DNA of 64,000 bases from UBA1876 sp964515395 (GTDB lineage Bacteria > Synergistota > Synergistia > Synergistales > Thermovirgaceae). Below the pieces are notes generated by a model that was not told where the DNA came from, made no database searches, and saw only the letters and a list, made by a program, of their open reading frames with translations. Both the position numbers and the translations under genes were made by a program. The stretch is taken from NCBI GenBank assembly GCA_964515395.1, contig CAZERC010000003.1, positions 52,285 to 116,284 on the forward strand, given 5' to 3'. Positions 26,335 to 34,578 of this stretch are shown one piece after another (the stretch's first letter is position 1; every line of letters begins with the position of its first letter).

Positions 26335-26364
26335 CCCACGCTTTCGTGGCATGAAGTCATGCCT
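26335..26364. other. Two adjacent small inverted repeats between ftsI and murE
   Basis: CCACG-CTTT-CGTGG is followed at once by GGCATGA-AG-TCATGCC, giving two short hairpins in the 85-nt gap, the longest gap inside the cluster's mur section. Neither is followed by a T-run on the minus strand, so they are not ordinary terminators. They could be processing or stabilising stem-loops. Confidence 0.4.
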
Positions 26365-26384
26365 GTGGAACCGACCGGTTTTAC

Positions 26385-28031
26385 TCACGAGGTTATTTTT
26401 AACACATTTTCGAGAATCTTCCTAAAGACCGGGACGGCCACCCGCCCTCCCAGGTACTCGCCACTTCGGGGGTGTCCTACGGTCACGAAAAGAAGATGGC
26501 TGGGCTGCTCCACCGGCCAGAATCCGACGAAAGAAGAGACATAGGTTTTTTCAAGGTAGATGCCGCCCTTCGCAACCTGAGCCGTTCCCGTTTTTCCTCC
26601 CACCCGTGGAGTCCCCACGAATGCCGCCCTGCCCGTGCCTTCGGAAACGACTTTTTCGAGGACTCCCTTGAGATATCCGGCGATCTCGTTGGAAAGTACT
26701 GTAAAACGCGCCTCAGGCTTTCCCTGGTAAAGAGGCGTGCCGTCGGGTAACAAGGCTTCCTTCACAACAAAGGGTTTGAGAAGACGGCCTCCGTTGACGA
26801 CGGCGGAAAGAGCCATGGCCATTTGCAATGGTGTGACTCCCAGCCCTTGCCCGATGGCGATGTTTGCCGGGACTGATCCCCTCCATCTGTCCGGCGTGTT
26901 CAGGAGCCCTTTCTCTTCTCCAGGTAGTCCGATACCGGTTTGTGAACCGAATCCCCATTGTGTCAACGAGCCGTAGGTCATGTGCGGATCCATCCTGTTG
27001 CCGATGGTGGCCATGCCCACATTGCATGATTCAATGAGGAGCTCGGGGAATTGAAGCTTCCCGTGAGTGGTGATGTCGTGGATCACGACGTCGGCTATCC
27101 TGATTTTCCCATGACATACGAAACGTTCATTGCGGTTTGTGATTGCGTTTGAAAGAGCTATTCCGGCAATGACAGGCTTGAGCGTCGAACCTGGTTCATA
27201 AACTCTCCCTATGGCATTGTTCAGAAGGACATTTCCGGTAGAAAATGTTTCTCTCTTGTTCGGGTTGAAATCCGGGATGCTGCACATGGCCTGGACTGCT
27301 CCGCTTTCGGGATTTACCATCACAGCGGCACCCCATTCCGCTTTATGCCTGGTCACGGCCTCCTTCATGTACTTTTCCACGATATGCTGGAAACGGGAAT
27401 CGATGGTGAGCCGCAACATCCCCGTTTTTGGCATTGTGCCGAGGCTGTCTCCAGGGGAGACAGCGACGATGTTCCCGCCGGCATCCTTGGCGAAAACCCT
27501 GCTTTGGGGAGGAGAATAAAGCAGATGATTCCAAAAGAGTTCAAGTCCGGCAAGTCCGTTGTCATCGATGTCGCAAAACCCGAGAACGTGAGAAAGCGTC
27601 CGCCCCTGGGGGTAGATTCGGCGCGTTTCCCTGACGTGAAACAGGCCGGGTACGTCAAGGCTCAGGATTTTCGCGGCTTTTTCGGAATCAACCTTTCGGG
27701 CCACTGAAAAGTACCTTCCCGGGAGGTCGGTTTTGATTTTCTCGTAGGTGGCCTTTGACACAAAGGGTTTCAGGACCTCTGCATTGGACGGATCCCAGAT
27801 GACCGGATCAATGAAAAAACTTGTGGCGGGAGCGGAAAGAGCAAGAGGTATCCCGTTGGTATCCTCGATGAGGCCTCTTGTCGTGCTGAGAGTTATGCGT
27901 GCCCAATATTGCGACTTGGCTTGCGACATCACTCTCGGGTCGGGATGGAAGTGCAGATTGTACAAACGATAGAAGAAAACGAAAAAACAGAGAAGGAGAA
28001 GAATCCAGTAAAGCCCCGGAAATCGTCGCAT
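26385..28031 (-). CDS. ftsI: Septal peptidoglycan transpeptidase FtsI (PBP2x/PBP3 class)
   Basis: FtsI is the class B penicillin-binding protein that cross-links septal peptidoglycan with FtsW. The 548-aa protein has a basic N-terminus, one transmembrane helix (about 8-26), a pedestal domain with R-G-L-I-E-D-T-N-G, and a transpeptidase domain with S282-T-L-K285, S335-C-N337 and K480-T-G482. The start is uncertain. I use the ATG at 28031, but the best SD (AGAGGA) is 13 nt away and a TTG at 28043 sits too close to it. It follows ftsL after 36 nt. Confidence 0.95.
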   Translation of the reverse strand: MRRFPGLYWILLLLCFFVFFYRLYNLHFHPDPRVMSQAKSQYWARITLSTTRGLIEDTNGIPLALSAPATSFFIDPVIWDPSNAEVLKPFVSKATYEKIKTDLPGRYFSVARKVDSEKAAKILSLDVPGLFHVRETRRIYPQGRTLSHVLGFCDIDDNGLAGLELFWNHLLYSPPQSRVFAKDAGGNIVAVSPGDSLGTMPKTGMLRLTIDSRFQHIVEKYMKEAVTRHKAEWGAAVMVNPESGAVQAMCSIPDFNPNKRETFSTGNVLLNNAIGRVYEPGSTLKPVIAGIALSNAITNRNERFVCHGKIRIADVVIHDITTHGKLQFPELLIESCNVGMATIGNRMDPHMTYGSLTQWGFGSQTGIGLPGEEKGLLNTPDRWRGSVPANIAIGQGLGVTPLQMAMALSAVVNGGRLLKPFVVKEALLPDGTPLYQGKPEARFTVLSNEIAGYLKGVLEKVVSEGTGRAAFVGTPRVGGKTGTAQVAKGGIYLEKTYVSSFVGFWPVEQPSHLLFVTVGHPRSGEYLGGRVAVPVFRKILENVLKITS

Positions 28032-28067
28032 GAGACACCGCAAGTCCTCTCTCGGAAAGTTTTGAGC

Positions 28068-28502
28068 CTATTGTCGCGCTAAGGCTTTTCGGGTCAGAAG
28101 ATTCATGATTCTTCCGACCATGGAGGCCTCATTTTTTGAAGCTCCCTCCCCTTTTGTATCATTTCCCCCCCTGGCAAGCATCGGTTCGCTCTTTGACGTG
28201 ACCCGAACAACGGCCACCCCGGGAGCACTTTTCATACCAAGATCATTCGTTGCCTTGGCGAAGACGCGTGAGGGACTCACAAGTCGTGCAAGTTCCTTCT
28301 CGAGGCTGTCCTGAGTGTCTTCTTTTGAGACGAGCTGCTGTTGAAGGTGGGCAAGCCGATATTCAAGGGAAAGGGAGTAAAGCCTCAGCCCGACGAGACC
28401 CGTCAGAAGCACTGTCAGTAGTATACAGGCAACCAGATAGATCGGAACACTCCTTTTGTTTCTGCGGTGTTGAACTGTCTGAAGAATCATTTCTGACGGC
28501 AT
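28068..28502 (-). CDS. ftsL: FtsL-like divisome protein
   Basis: A 144-aa bitopic protein between rsmH and ftsI, the usual place of ftsL. It has a short basic cytoplasmic N-terminus, one transmembrane helix (about 20-42), and a predicted coiled coil with leucine heptads (about 45-80, L-A-H-L-Q-Q-Q-L-V-S-K-E). A low-complexity tail follows. FtsL forms a subcomplex with FtsB and FtsQ and activates FtsWI. Primary sequence is barely conserved in this family, so the name rests on topology and position. The start is uncertain: a GTG at 28511 is also possible. Confidence 0.78.
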   Translation of the reverse strand: MPSEMILQTVQHRRNKRSVPIYLVACILLTVLLTGLVGLRLYSLSLEYRLAHLQQQLVSKEDTQDSLEKELARLVSPSRVFAKATNDLGMKSAPGVAVVRVTSKSEPMLARGGNDTKGEGASKNEASMVGRIMNLLTRKALARQ

Positions 28503-28511
28503 GTACCTCAC

Positions 28512-29438
28512 TCACCTCTTGCTTTGTGTCTCCTGGAACAGGAAAGCCCGTAACCGGGCACTGCGGGCCTTCTTGTTTGCATAGACTTCTTCTTCCGAAG
28601 GTTTGACCCCGCCCCGGTGAATAAAACCGCCAAGACCTTTGGAGTACAGGTCACGAAGACTGTGCTTTACAATACGGTCCTCCAGGGAGTGATAACTGAC
28701 GAAAGCAATTACCATCCCGGGTTTGGCGGTTTTCGCACAATTACCGATCGCCTCTTCAAGTGCCTGCAGTTCATCATTGACGGCTATCCGCAGTGCCTGA
28801 AACACCTTTCTTGCCGGATTTCTGCCCATCTTGCGTTGCACCGGTGCGGGAATCGTCCGGCGGATGACGCTGACAAGTTCCTGTGTGCTGGTTATTGGAC
28901 CGCTTTTTTCACGGTGCTTCACGATACCTCGTGCGATTTTCAGTGAGAATCGCTCTTCCCCGTAGTTCCTGAATATTTTCGCCAGATCTTCCACAGGACG
29001 CGTATTCACAATTTCTTCGGCGGTAACCGAGGGCGACAAACCGTTTGTTCCGTTTCCCATCCGCATGTCGAGAGGTCCGTCCAGGTCAAAGGAAAAACCT
29101 CTTTCAGCAACGGACAGCTGGAGGTTGGAAACGCCGAGGTCGAAAACGATTCCATCAGGACCTTGCCAGTCTTCTTCGTCAAGAATTTGGTCAAGGTACC
29201 GAAAATTGCCCTGTCTGAAAAGAACGCGCGAGCCGAAGACTGATAGCCTTTTTTGGGCCTCATCTAGGGCCTGCCTGTCCCTGTCTATTCCTAACACGCA
29301 CACGTTTTGCCACCGACTCAAAAAGGCCTCGGAGTATCCACCGAGTCCCAGGGTCGCATCGACGATTCTCTCAAGCCGAGGGGCCTGCTCCAGCGCGTCA
29401 CACACTTCTTCAACCAGAACCGGGATATGTTCGATCAC
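28512..29438 (-). CDS. rsmH: 16S rRNA (cytosine-1402-N4)-methyltransferase RsmH
   Basis: RsmH (MraW) methylates N4 of C1402 in the decoding centre using S-adenosylmethionine. The 308-aa product starts H-I-P-V-L-V-E-E-V and has the SAM loop D-A-T-L-G-L-G-G-Y, F-D-L-G-V-S-N-L-Q-L, and the C-terminal S-Y-H-S-L-E-D-R-I-V-K. I chose the GTG that overlaps the mraZ stop (GTGA) with GGAGG 10 nt upstream. An upstream ATG would overlap mraZ by 70 nt without support. It is the second gene of the dcw cluster, as usual. Confidence 0.97.
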   Translation of the reverse strand: MIEHIPVLVEEVCDALEQAPRLERIVDATLGLGGYSEAFLSRWQNVCVLGIDRDRQALDEAQKRLSVFGSRVLFRQGNFRYLDQILDEEDWQGPDGIVFDLGVSNLQLSVAERGFSFDLDGPLDMRMGNGTNGLSPSVTAEEIVNTRPVEDLAKIFRNYGEERFSLKIARGIVKHREKSGPITSTQELVSVIRRTIPAPVQRKMGRNPARKVFQALRIAVNDELQALEEAIGNCAKTAKPGMVIAFVSYHSLEDRIVKHSLRDLYSKGLGGFIHRGGVKPSEEEVYANKKARSARLRAFLFQETQSKR

Positions 29439-29860
29439 AAGCCCTCGACCTCCTCTGCGATTTCCGGAAGATCGCTCTGGACATCCTCCACATAGGAATC
29501 CCACGTTTCCTTGTTCCAGAGCTCCACGTGGTCTCCGACACCGACGACGCTTATATCCTGAGAGAGTTTTCCGTGGCTTCTCAGATGAGGCGGGATAAGG
29601 GCGCGTCCCGATGAATCGAACTGAATCTCATGAGCCATTGCGAGAAGCAGCCTTGTAAAATCGCGGGTTTTTCCTTTTGAAAAGGGGAGCTGCTGCAGCT
29701 TCTCGAGAATGGTGCTCCAGTCTTCTGCAGAATAGATGGCAACGCAACGGTCAATTCCAATAGTCGCAATGGCGCCTTCTCCCAATTCATCCCGGAAGCG
29801 GGAAGGAAGAACGACTCGGCCTTTCGTGTCCATCTTGTGTTCATAGGTTCCCACCAGCAT
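29435..29860 (-). CDS. mraZ: Transcriptional regulator MraZ
   Basis: MraZ is a SpoVT/AbrB-fold DNA-binding protein that represses the dcw cluster, including itself. The 141-aa protein has the two tandem copies of the family motif: D-T-K-G-R-V-V-L-P-S-R-F-R near residue 11 and D-S-S-G-R-A-L-I-P-P-H-L-R near residue 82. GGGAGG lies 8 nt before the chosen ATG. The direct-repeat operator lies directly upstream and overlaps that SD, consistent with autoregulation. Confidence 0.97.
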   Translation of the reverse strand: MLVGTYEHKMDTKGRVVLPSRFRDELGEGAIATIGIDRCVAIYSAEDWSTILEKLQQLPFSKGKTRDFTRLLLAMAHEIQFDSSGRALIPPHLRSHGKLSQDISVVGVGDHVELWNKETWDSYVEDVQSDLPEIAEEVEGL

Positions 29861-29870
29861 GGGATTTTCC

Positions 29871-29905
29871 TCCCATTTCATGCCATCTTCTGCCACTTTT
29901 CTCCA
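29871..29905 (-). promoter_or_regulatory. Putative MraZ operator: four direct repeats at 10-nt period
   Basis: Read on the minus strand, TGG occurs at 29905, 29895, 29885 and 29875, exactly 10 nt apart, as TGGAG, TGGCA, TGGCA and TGGGA. MraZ of E. coli and other bacteria binds TGGGN direct repeats separated by 5 nt just upstream of mraZ, which is the same geometry. The last repeat forms part of the mraZ Shine-Dalgarno. Confidence 0.8.
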
Positions 29906-29933
29906 CTCTAGCACCATTTAATCAACACATAAG

Positions 29934-29978
29934 GGACTAATAGCCTATTTGTTCTCTGAGTCCATAGGCTAATAGTCC
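29934..29978. other. Long inverted repeat between rnpB and mraZ
   Basis: A 15-bp arm beginning GGACTA and its inverted copy pair at 14 of 15 positions around a 15-nt loop. On the plus strand the right arm is followed by TTGTTTCTTTTT, which would suit a terminator facing rnpB. On the minus strand, the direction of the genes, no U-tract follows. It may end or process the RNase P transcript, or insulate mraZ. I found no convincing -35/-10 pair for mraZ in this gap. Confidence 0.55.
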
Positions 29979-30046
29979 TTGTTTCTTTTTGTGGATAAAA
30001 CGTAGAAGTAGAAAAGAGACACTGGAAGGTTGTTTCGTTGTGGGCT

Positions 30047-30470
30047 GGAAGAGAGCATCCCGTAAGCCGGGTTCTGTGTCATGCGGCCATTTCTCTGGAA
30101 TCAGGCTCGCGCCTGATTTCAAGCGACCGTACCCGAGGGTCGGCGGGCCACCTCATCCCCTCCTATTCGGTCTTGCTCCGGGCGGGGTTTACCGAGCCCG
30201 CTGGTCACCCAGCGGCTGGTGAGCTCTTACCTCACCTTTTCACCCTTGCCCGGCACTCACCGGTGGAACGGGATACCTTCGTCAATAGTCATGGCTGTTT
30301 CCCTGCTGAAATGGTATCCCACTCGGCGAGTGAGTGCCGGGCGGTTTGTTTCTGTGGCACTTTCCTTGGGTTTGCACCCACTGGAGTTTCTCCAGCGCCC
30401 TGCCCTGTGGAGCCCGGACTTTCCTCTGTTTCAGTACAAAACAGCGGCCGCAAGGGATACTCTCTTCCGA
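30047..30470 (-). ncRNA. rnpB: RNase P RNA (bacterial type A-like)
   Basis: This is the catalytic RNA that removes 5' leaders from pre-tRNAs. The minus strand shows the universal GAGGAAAGTCCGGGCT near the 5' end, AGAGCTCACCAG in the middle, and ACAGAACCCGGCTTAC near the 3' end. The P1 helix closes the molecule, with a 15-nt arm (GGAAGAGAG and onward) at the 5' end pairing with the 3' end. A perfect TATAAT lies 7 nt before the inferred 5' end. The ends are set from P1 and are good to a few nucleotides. Confidence 0.97.
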
Positions 30471-30476
30471 AGGGAG

Positions 30477-30482
30477 ATTATA
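30477..30482 (-). promoter_or_regulatory. -10 box of the rnpB promoter
   Basis: TATAAT lies about 7 nt upstream of the RNase P RNA 5' end. The best -35 candidate is TCGACG with a 15-nt spacer, which is weak; the perfect -10 and position make the call. Confidence 0.7.
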
Positions 30483-30536
30483 ACACTTTTGCTGGAACGT
30501 CGAGGAAGTCTATCAAATCTGCGCAGGGGGTATCTT

Positions 30537-30579
30537 CAAAAACAAGGCTGCCCGCGTGAAATACCACGGGCAGCCTTGT
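30537..30579 (-). terminator. Rho-independent terminator of the V-ATPase operon
   Basis: On the minus strand ACAAGGCTGCCCG and CGGGCAGCCTTGT form a strong stem around a short loop, followed by TTTTT. It lies about 40 nt after the subunit D stop and just upstream of the rnpB promoter. Confidence 0.92.
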
Positions 30580-30617
30580 GGTGCCGGAATGTTATCGGGC
30601 TCAATGTTTCAGGAGCT

Positions 30618-31244
30618 TTAATGAGATCTGACGATTTCCTTGATCCGCATGAGCCGGCTGAGATTTGAACGTTCCTGCTCGTCCAGCTTCATCGTTATGT
30701 ATCCGATGGTTTCCTTGAAGGAAGGAATCAGGACATGTTCCAGGGCGTTGACGCGTCGTCGTGTTCGTTCGATTTCCACTGCCATCAGTCGAAGGCCCTT
30801 TTCCTCGGCGGAGAGTGAAATGAGCCTCGGGATGAGCCGCGAAAAACGTTCCAGTGCCACGTCAAGGCTGCCTGGTGAATTTGCCAGACCGTAATTCAGC
30901 GCGCGGCCTTCCTGGGTGGCGGTATATTCCGGGACCAGGACGCTCATGACGTTTTTGTAGGAAACATCAAGCTTCATTGAAGTCCCGCTGATCATCAATG
31001 CCTGTTCCAGCATTGCGGGAAGCGTTTGTGCCCTCGCGAGAAGGAAGCTCTTGTAGCATTCCGCCAACTCCGCCTCGATCTCTTCCCTTTCTTTCTTCAC
31101 TGCCTTGGCACGGGAAAGGAAAGCCTTTATCAGGGCGTCCTGTTTATCCTTGAGCAGTTTGTGACCGCGCTTCGCGACGGCATGGCGCTTCTTGAGCCGG
31201 TTCAGCTCCATTCTGTTGGGGTTCACGTTCATCTTTTTTGCCAT
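30618..31244 (-). CDS. atpD: V-type ATPase subunit D (central stalk)
   Basis: Subunit D is the long coiled-coil rotor shaft that turns inside the A3B3 head. The 208-aa product is largely helical, with heptad-rich N- and C-terminal arms and the family N-terminus M-N-V-N-P-N-R-M-E-L-N-R-L. The central part contains Y-K-N-V-M-S-V-L-V-P-E. GGGAGGG precedes the ATG. It is the last gene of the operon, after subunit B, as in Thermus and Enterococcus. Confidence 0.96.
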   Translation of the reverse strand: MAKKMNVNPNRMELNRLKKRHAVAKRGHKLLKDKQDALIKAFLSRAKAVKKEREEIEAELAECYKSFLLARAQTLPAMLEQALMISGTSMKLDVSYKNVMSVLVPEYTATQEGRALNYGLANSPGSLDVALERFSRLIPRLISLSAEEKGLRLMAVEIERTRRRVNALEHVLIPSFKETIGYITMKLDEQERSNLSRLMRIKEIVRSH

Positions 31245-31287
31245 GAATACCCTCCCTGGCTTTGGACCTCAATACCGTCGCTGTGGT

Positions 31288-32748
31288 TCAGGAATTTTTC
31301 CCTTGTTTAGTCGTTTCCTTTGTTTTGTCTTCGTTTTCCTGTTCTTTGTCTTCCTGTTCTTTGTCTTCAGACATGAGTGGCTTGAGATATTTTTCGATGT
31401 ATTCATCCCTGACACGTTTCAGCTCTGACAGCGGCATTCCTTTCAGAAGCTCCCAGCCCTTTTCAAGCGTGTCTTCAATGGTACGGTTTTCATATTCGCC
31501 TTGACGGACATAGCTGTCCTCGAATTCATCGGAAAACTTCGCAAAGGCCTTGTCCTCTTCGGTCAAGGCGCCTTCGCCGAGGATGGTGGCGAGCTCTTTC
31601 GCTTCCTTGCCCCTTGCGTAGGCGGCAAAGAGCTGGTTCATCAGATCGGCATGGTCTTCACGGGTTTTCCCCTTTCCGATTCCCTTGTCCTTGAGGCGTG
31701 ACAGTGATGGCAGTACGTCCACAGGCGGGTAAATGCCCTTTCGATGCAACGTCCTGCTGAGTATGATCTGTCCTTCCGTGATGTAGCCTGTCAGGTCCGG
31801 AATCGGGTGCGTCTTGTCGTCTTCAGGCATGGTCAGTATGGGAAACTGCGTGATGGAGCCCTTCCTGCCTTTAAGACGGCCTGCACGTTCGTACATGGTC
31901 GCAAGGTCAGTGTACAGGTAGCCCGGGTACCCGCGACGTCCAGGCACTTCTTTTCTGGCGGCGGATATTTCCCTGAGGGCTTCGCAATAGTTCGTAAGGT
32001 CCGTCAGAATGACAAGCACCTGGTAGTCATTCTCGAAGGCAAGGTATTCGGCACAGGTCAAAGCAAGTCTCGGCGTCGTGATCCGTTCAATGGCCGGGTC
32101 ATCGGCAAGATTGACGAACATGACGGTTCTTTCGATCGCTCCCGTTTTCCTGAAATCATCCATGAAGAAAGAGGCTTCCTCAAAGGTGATCCCCATGGCG
32201 GCAAATACGACGGCGAAATCCTCGTGTCCTCCGAGAACCGTCGACTGTCTTGCCACCTGAGCGGCAATCCGGTTGTGAGGCATGCCGCTTCCGGAGAAAA
32301 TCGGCAGCTTTTGCCCCCTGACCATTGGATTCATTCCGTCGATCGTGGAAATGCCTGTTTGAATGAACTCCGACGGATAGTCCCTGGAATACGGGTTTAT
32401 GGGATATCCGTTGATGTCCAGCATCTCCTCGGGGATGATGGGTGTTCCACCGTCAATGGGGTCTCCCCTTCCGTTGAAGATGCGTCCGAGAATTTCCTTG
32501 CTGACTGGAAGTCTCAGTACCTTGCCCGTAAAGCGGACTTTAGTTTCACTGACGTCAATTCCCGAAGTCCCCTCAAAAATCTGTACAAGAGCCCTGTCGG
32601 TCGAAATCTCAAGCACACGGCCCCGACGTCTTTCGCCGTCGGGAAGCTCGATTTCCACGAGTTCATCGTATCTGACATCTTCGACTTTTTCGACCACGAT
32701 CAGCGGGCCCGACAGGTCGGAAATGGTTCGGTACTCTTTAGGCAACAT
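31288..32748 (-). CDS. atpB: V-type ATPase subunit B (non-catalytic)
   Basis: Subunit B alternates with A in the soluble head and carries the regulatory nucleotide site. The 486-aa protein has P-I-F-S-G-S-G-M-P-H-N in place of a Walker A loop, and Y-P-G-Y-L-Y-T-D-L-A, both typical of B subunits. The last about 25 residues form an acidic/lysine-rich tail with the E-D-K-E-Q unit repeated; the coding DNA carries a perfect tandem 15-bp duplication there. The ATG overlaps the end of subunit A by 11 nt, so the A:B ratio is probably set by coupled translation. Confidence 0.98.
   Translation of the reverse strand: MLPKEYRTISDLSGPLIVVEKVEDVRYDELVEIELPDGERRRGRVLEISTDRALVQIFEGTSGIDVSETKVRFTGKVLRLPVSKEILGRIFNGRGDPIDGGTPIIPEEMLDINGYPINPYSRDYPSEFIQTGISTIDGMNPMVRGQKLPIFSGSGMPHNRIAAQVARQSTVLGGHEDFAVVFAAMGITFEEASFFMDDFRKTGAIERTVMFVNLADDPAIERITTPRLALTCAEYLAFENDYQVLVILTDLTNYCEALREISAARKEVPGRRGYPGYLYTDLATMYERAGRLKGRKGSITQFPILTMPEDDKTHPIPDLTGYITEGQIILSRTLHRKGIYPPVDVLPSLSRLKDKGIGKGKTREDHADLMNQLFAAYARGKEAKELATILGEGALTEEDKAFAKFSDEFEDSYVRQGEYENRTIEDTLEKGWELLKGMPLSELKRVRDEYIEKYLKPLMSEDKEQEDKEQENEDKTKETTKQGKNS
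31336..31365. repeat. Tandem 15-bp duplication in the 3' end of atpB
   Basis: Two perfect head-to-tail copies of a 15-bp unit (TTCCTGTTCTTTGTC on the plus strand) encode successive E-D-K-E-Q units. Degenerate copies flank it. The reading frame is preserved because the unit is a multiple of three. Confidence 0.9.
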
Positions 32749-34525
32749 CGCCGATGCTCCCCTCCGGCAGTAATTTGTTTACCTGCTGTTTCATTTCGGG
32801 CTCAAGCTCGTCGATGCTTCCGAGGTCATCCTCGCTCAGGTAGCGCATTCGCGCAATCTTTTCGCGAACCTCGAGTCCGAGTATGTCGTTCAGCAATGCT
32901 CCCCGCTTGAGAGCATCCATGCAGAGGTCGTGGAAGGTCATGATTGTTCGCAGCATCTTCGTCTGCTTGTCCATGGAGGCATAGGTATCGATCTCGTGGA
33001 AAGCGTTCTGGTGAAGGAAGTCTTCCCTGATCGACTTTGCTGTTTCCAGGATCATCCGCTCATCTTTTGAGAGAGCGTCAATACCCACGAGCCTTACGAT
33101 CTCACGGAGACGATCTTCTTCTTCCAGAACACTCATAGCTCGGGTACGCATGGTGCTCCATTCGCCGTCGTATTGATTATCCCAGTATTCATCGAGATTA
33201 GCGGTATAAAGGGAGTAGCTCTGAAGCCAGTCGATTGCAGGGAAATGCCGTTGATAGGCAAGATTTGCATCAAGGCCCCAAAAGACCTTGGTTACCCGGA
33301 GAGTGTTTTGGCTGACCGGTTCGGAAAGGTCCCCGCCGGGAGGGGAAACGGCGCCGATGGCGCTGACGGACCCCTGGCGTTCGTCACTTCCCAGGCAGAT
33401 CGCCCTTCCGGCGCGCTCATAGAAGGATGCAAGCCGCGTACCCAGATAGGCCGGGTATCCTTCTTCACCGGGCATTTCCTCAAGACGGCCTGATATCTCT
33501 CGCAAGGCCTCGGCCCAGCGGCTTGTCGAGTCGGCCATCAGGGCGACGGAATACCCCATGTCCCGGTAATATTCGGCCATCGTGATGCCCGTATAAATAC
33601 TGGCTTCCCTTGCAGCAACAGGCATGTTGGAAGTATTGGCGATCAAAACGGTCCTTTTCATGAGCGGGTGTCCCGAGCGAGGGTCTTCAAGCTCGGGGAA
33701 TTCGAGAAGGACGTCGGTCATTTCATTTCCTCGTTCGCCGCATCCCACGTAGACGACGATTTCCGCATCGGCCCACTTGGCAAGCTGATGCTGGATGACC
33801 GTTTTCCCGGATCCGAAGGGGCCCGGCACACAAGCGGCGCCGCCTCGTGTCATCGGGAAAAAGGTATCAACCACTCTTTGTCCTGTCGTCAGCGGTACGT
33901 TCGGCGGGAGCCTTCTGGATACAGGCCTCGACATCCTGACAGGCCAATTCTGGATCATGTTGATTTCATGTTCCTTTTCGCCGCTTTCGATCACGGCGAT
34001 GGTTTCCTCCACAGTGAAATCTCCGGACTTTATTTCCTTCAGGGTCCCCTTGACGCCCGGTGGAACCATGATCCGGTGCTCGACGAGGACTGTTTCCTGA
34101 ACAATGCCGAGGATGTCGCCTCCGGCGACTTCCGTTCCCTTCTCGAGCTTCGGCTCAAAGGTCCACTTTTTCTTCCTGTCAAGGGCAGGGACGTCGATAC
34201 CTCTTGAGATAAAGGGACTGTCAGCGGCTTTTTCGATGAGATTCAAGGGCCGCTGAACTCCGTCGAAAAACTGCTCGATCAACCCTGGGCCCAGTTCGAC
34301 GCTCAGGGGAGCGCCGGTACTGATAACCTTTTCCCCTGGAAGGAGTCCGGAAGTTTCCTCATAAACCTGTATCGATGCCGTATCGCCTTTGAGCTCGATG
34401 ATCTCTCCCACGAGGCCGATCTCGCCCACACGCACGACGTCGTACATTGAAGCTCCGCCCATCCCGCTTGCGACAACGAGAGGGCCCGAAATTTTGGAAA
34501 TGGTACCCTGAATGTTTTTTGCCAT
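32738..34525 (-). CDS. atpA: V-type ATPase subunit A (catalytic)
   Basis: Subunit A hydrolyses or makes ATP. The 595-aa protein has the catalytic P-loop G-P-F-G-S-G-K-T-V, the long 'non-homologous region' (about 115-190) that distinguishes V-type A subunits from F-type beta, and Y-V-G-C-G-E-R-G-N-E-M. S-R-W-A-E-A-L-R-E-I-S-G-R follows. AGGTGG lies 5 nt before the ATG at 34525; the GTG at 34534 overlaps that SD. It sits between F and B, the order of bacterial V-ATPase operons. Confidence 0.98.
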   Translation of the reverse strand: MAKNIQGTISKISGPLVVASGMGGASMYDVVRVGEIGLVGEIIELKGDTASIQVYEETSGLLPGEKVISTGAPLSVELGPGLIEQFFDGVQRPLNLIEKAADSPFISRGIDVPALDRKKKWTFEPKLEKGTEVAGGDILGIVQETVLVEHRIMVPPGVKGTLKEIKSGDFTVEETIAVIESGEKEHEINMIQNWPVRMSRPVSRRLPPNVPLTTGQRVVDTFFPMTRGGAACVPGPFGSGKTVIQHQLAKWADAEIVVYVGCGERGNEMTDVLLEFPELEDPRSGHPLMKRTVLIANTSNMPVAAREASIYTGITMAEYYRDMGYSVALMADSTSRWAEALREISGRLEEMPGEEGYPAYLGTRLASFYERAGRAICLGSDERQGSVSAIGAVSPPGGDLSEPVSQNTLRVTKVFWGLDANLAYQRHFPAIDWLQSYSLYTANLDEYWDNQYDGEWSTMRTRAMSVLEEEDRLREIVRLVGIDALSKDERMILETAKSIREDFLHQNAFHEIDTYASMDKQTKMLRTIMTFHDLCMDALKRGALLNDILGLEVREKIARMRYLSEDDLGSIDELEPEMKQQVNKLLPEGSIGDVA

Positions 34526-34578
34526 GGCCACCACCTGTTGTGTTCCTGAATTTTTAAAATCCTATCTCCTGTGTTTTT

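Noticed and set aside
29780..30050. A -35/-10 promoter for mraZ
   Set aside because: Candidates such as TTATGT-16-TAGAGT and TTGATT with poor -10 partners match too weakly to report.
30038..30559. Plus-strand open frames across the RNase P region
   Set aside because: The region is the RNase P RNA gene with closed P1 helix; the frames have no coding signature.
31744..32910. 388-codon plus-strand open frame antisense to V-ATPase subunit B
   Set aside because: Fully covered by a well-conserved ATPase gene; composition is that of a reverse-strand shadow.
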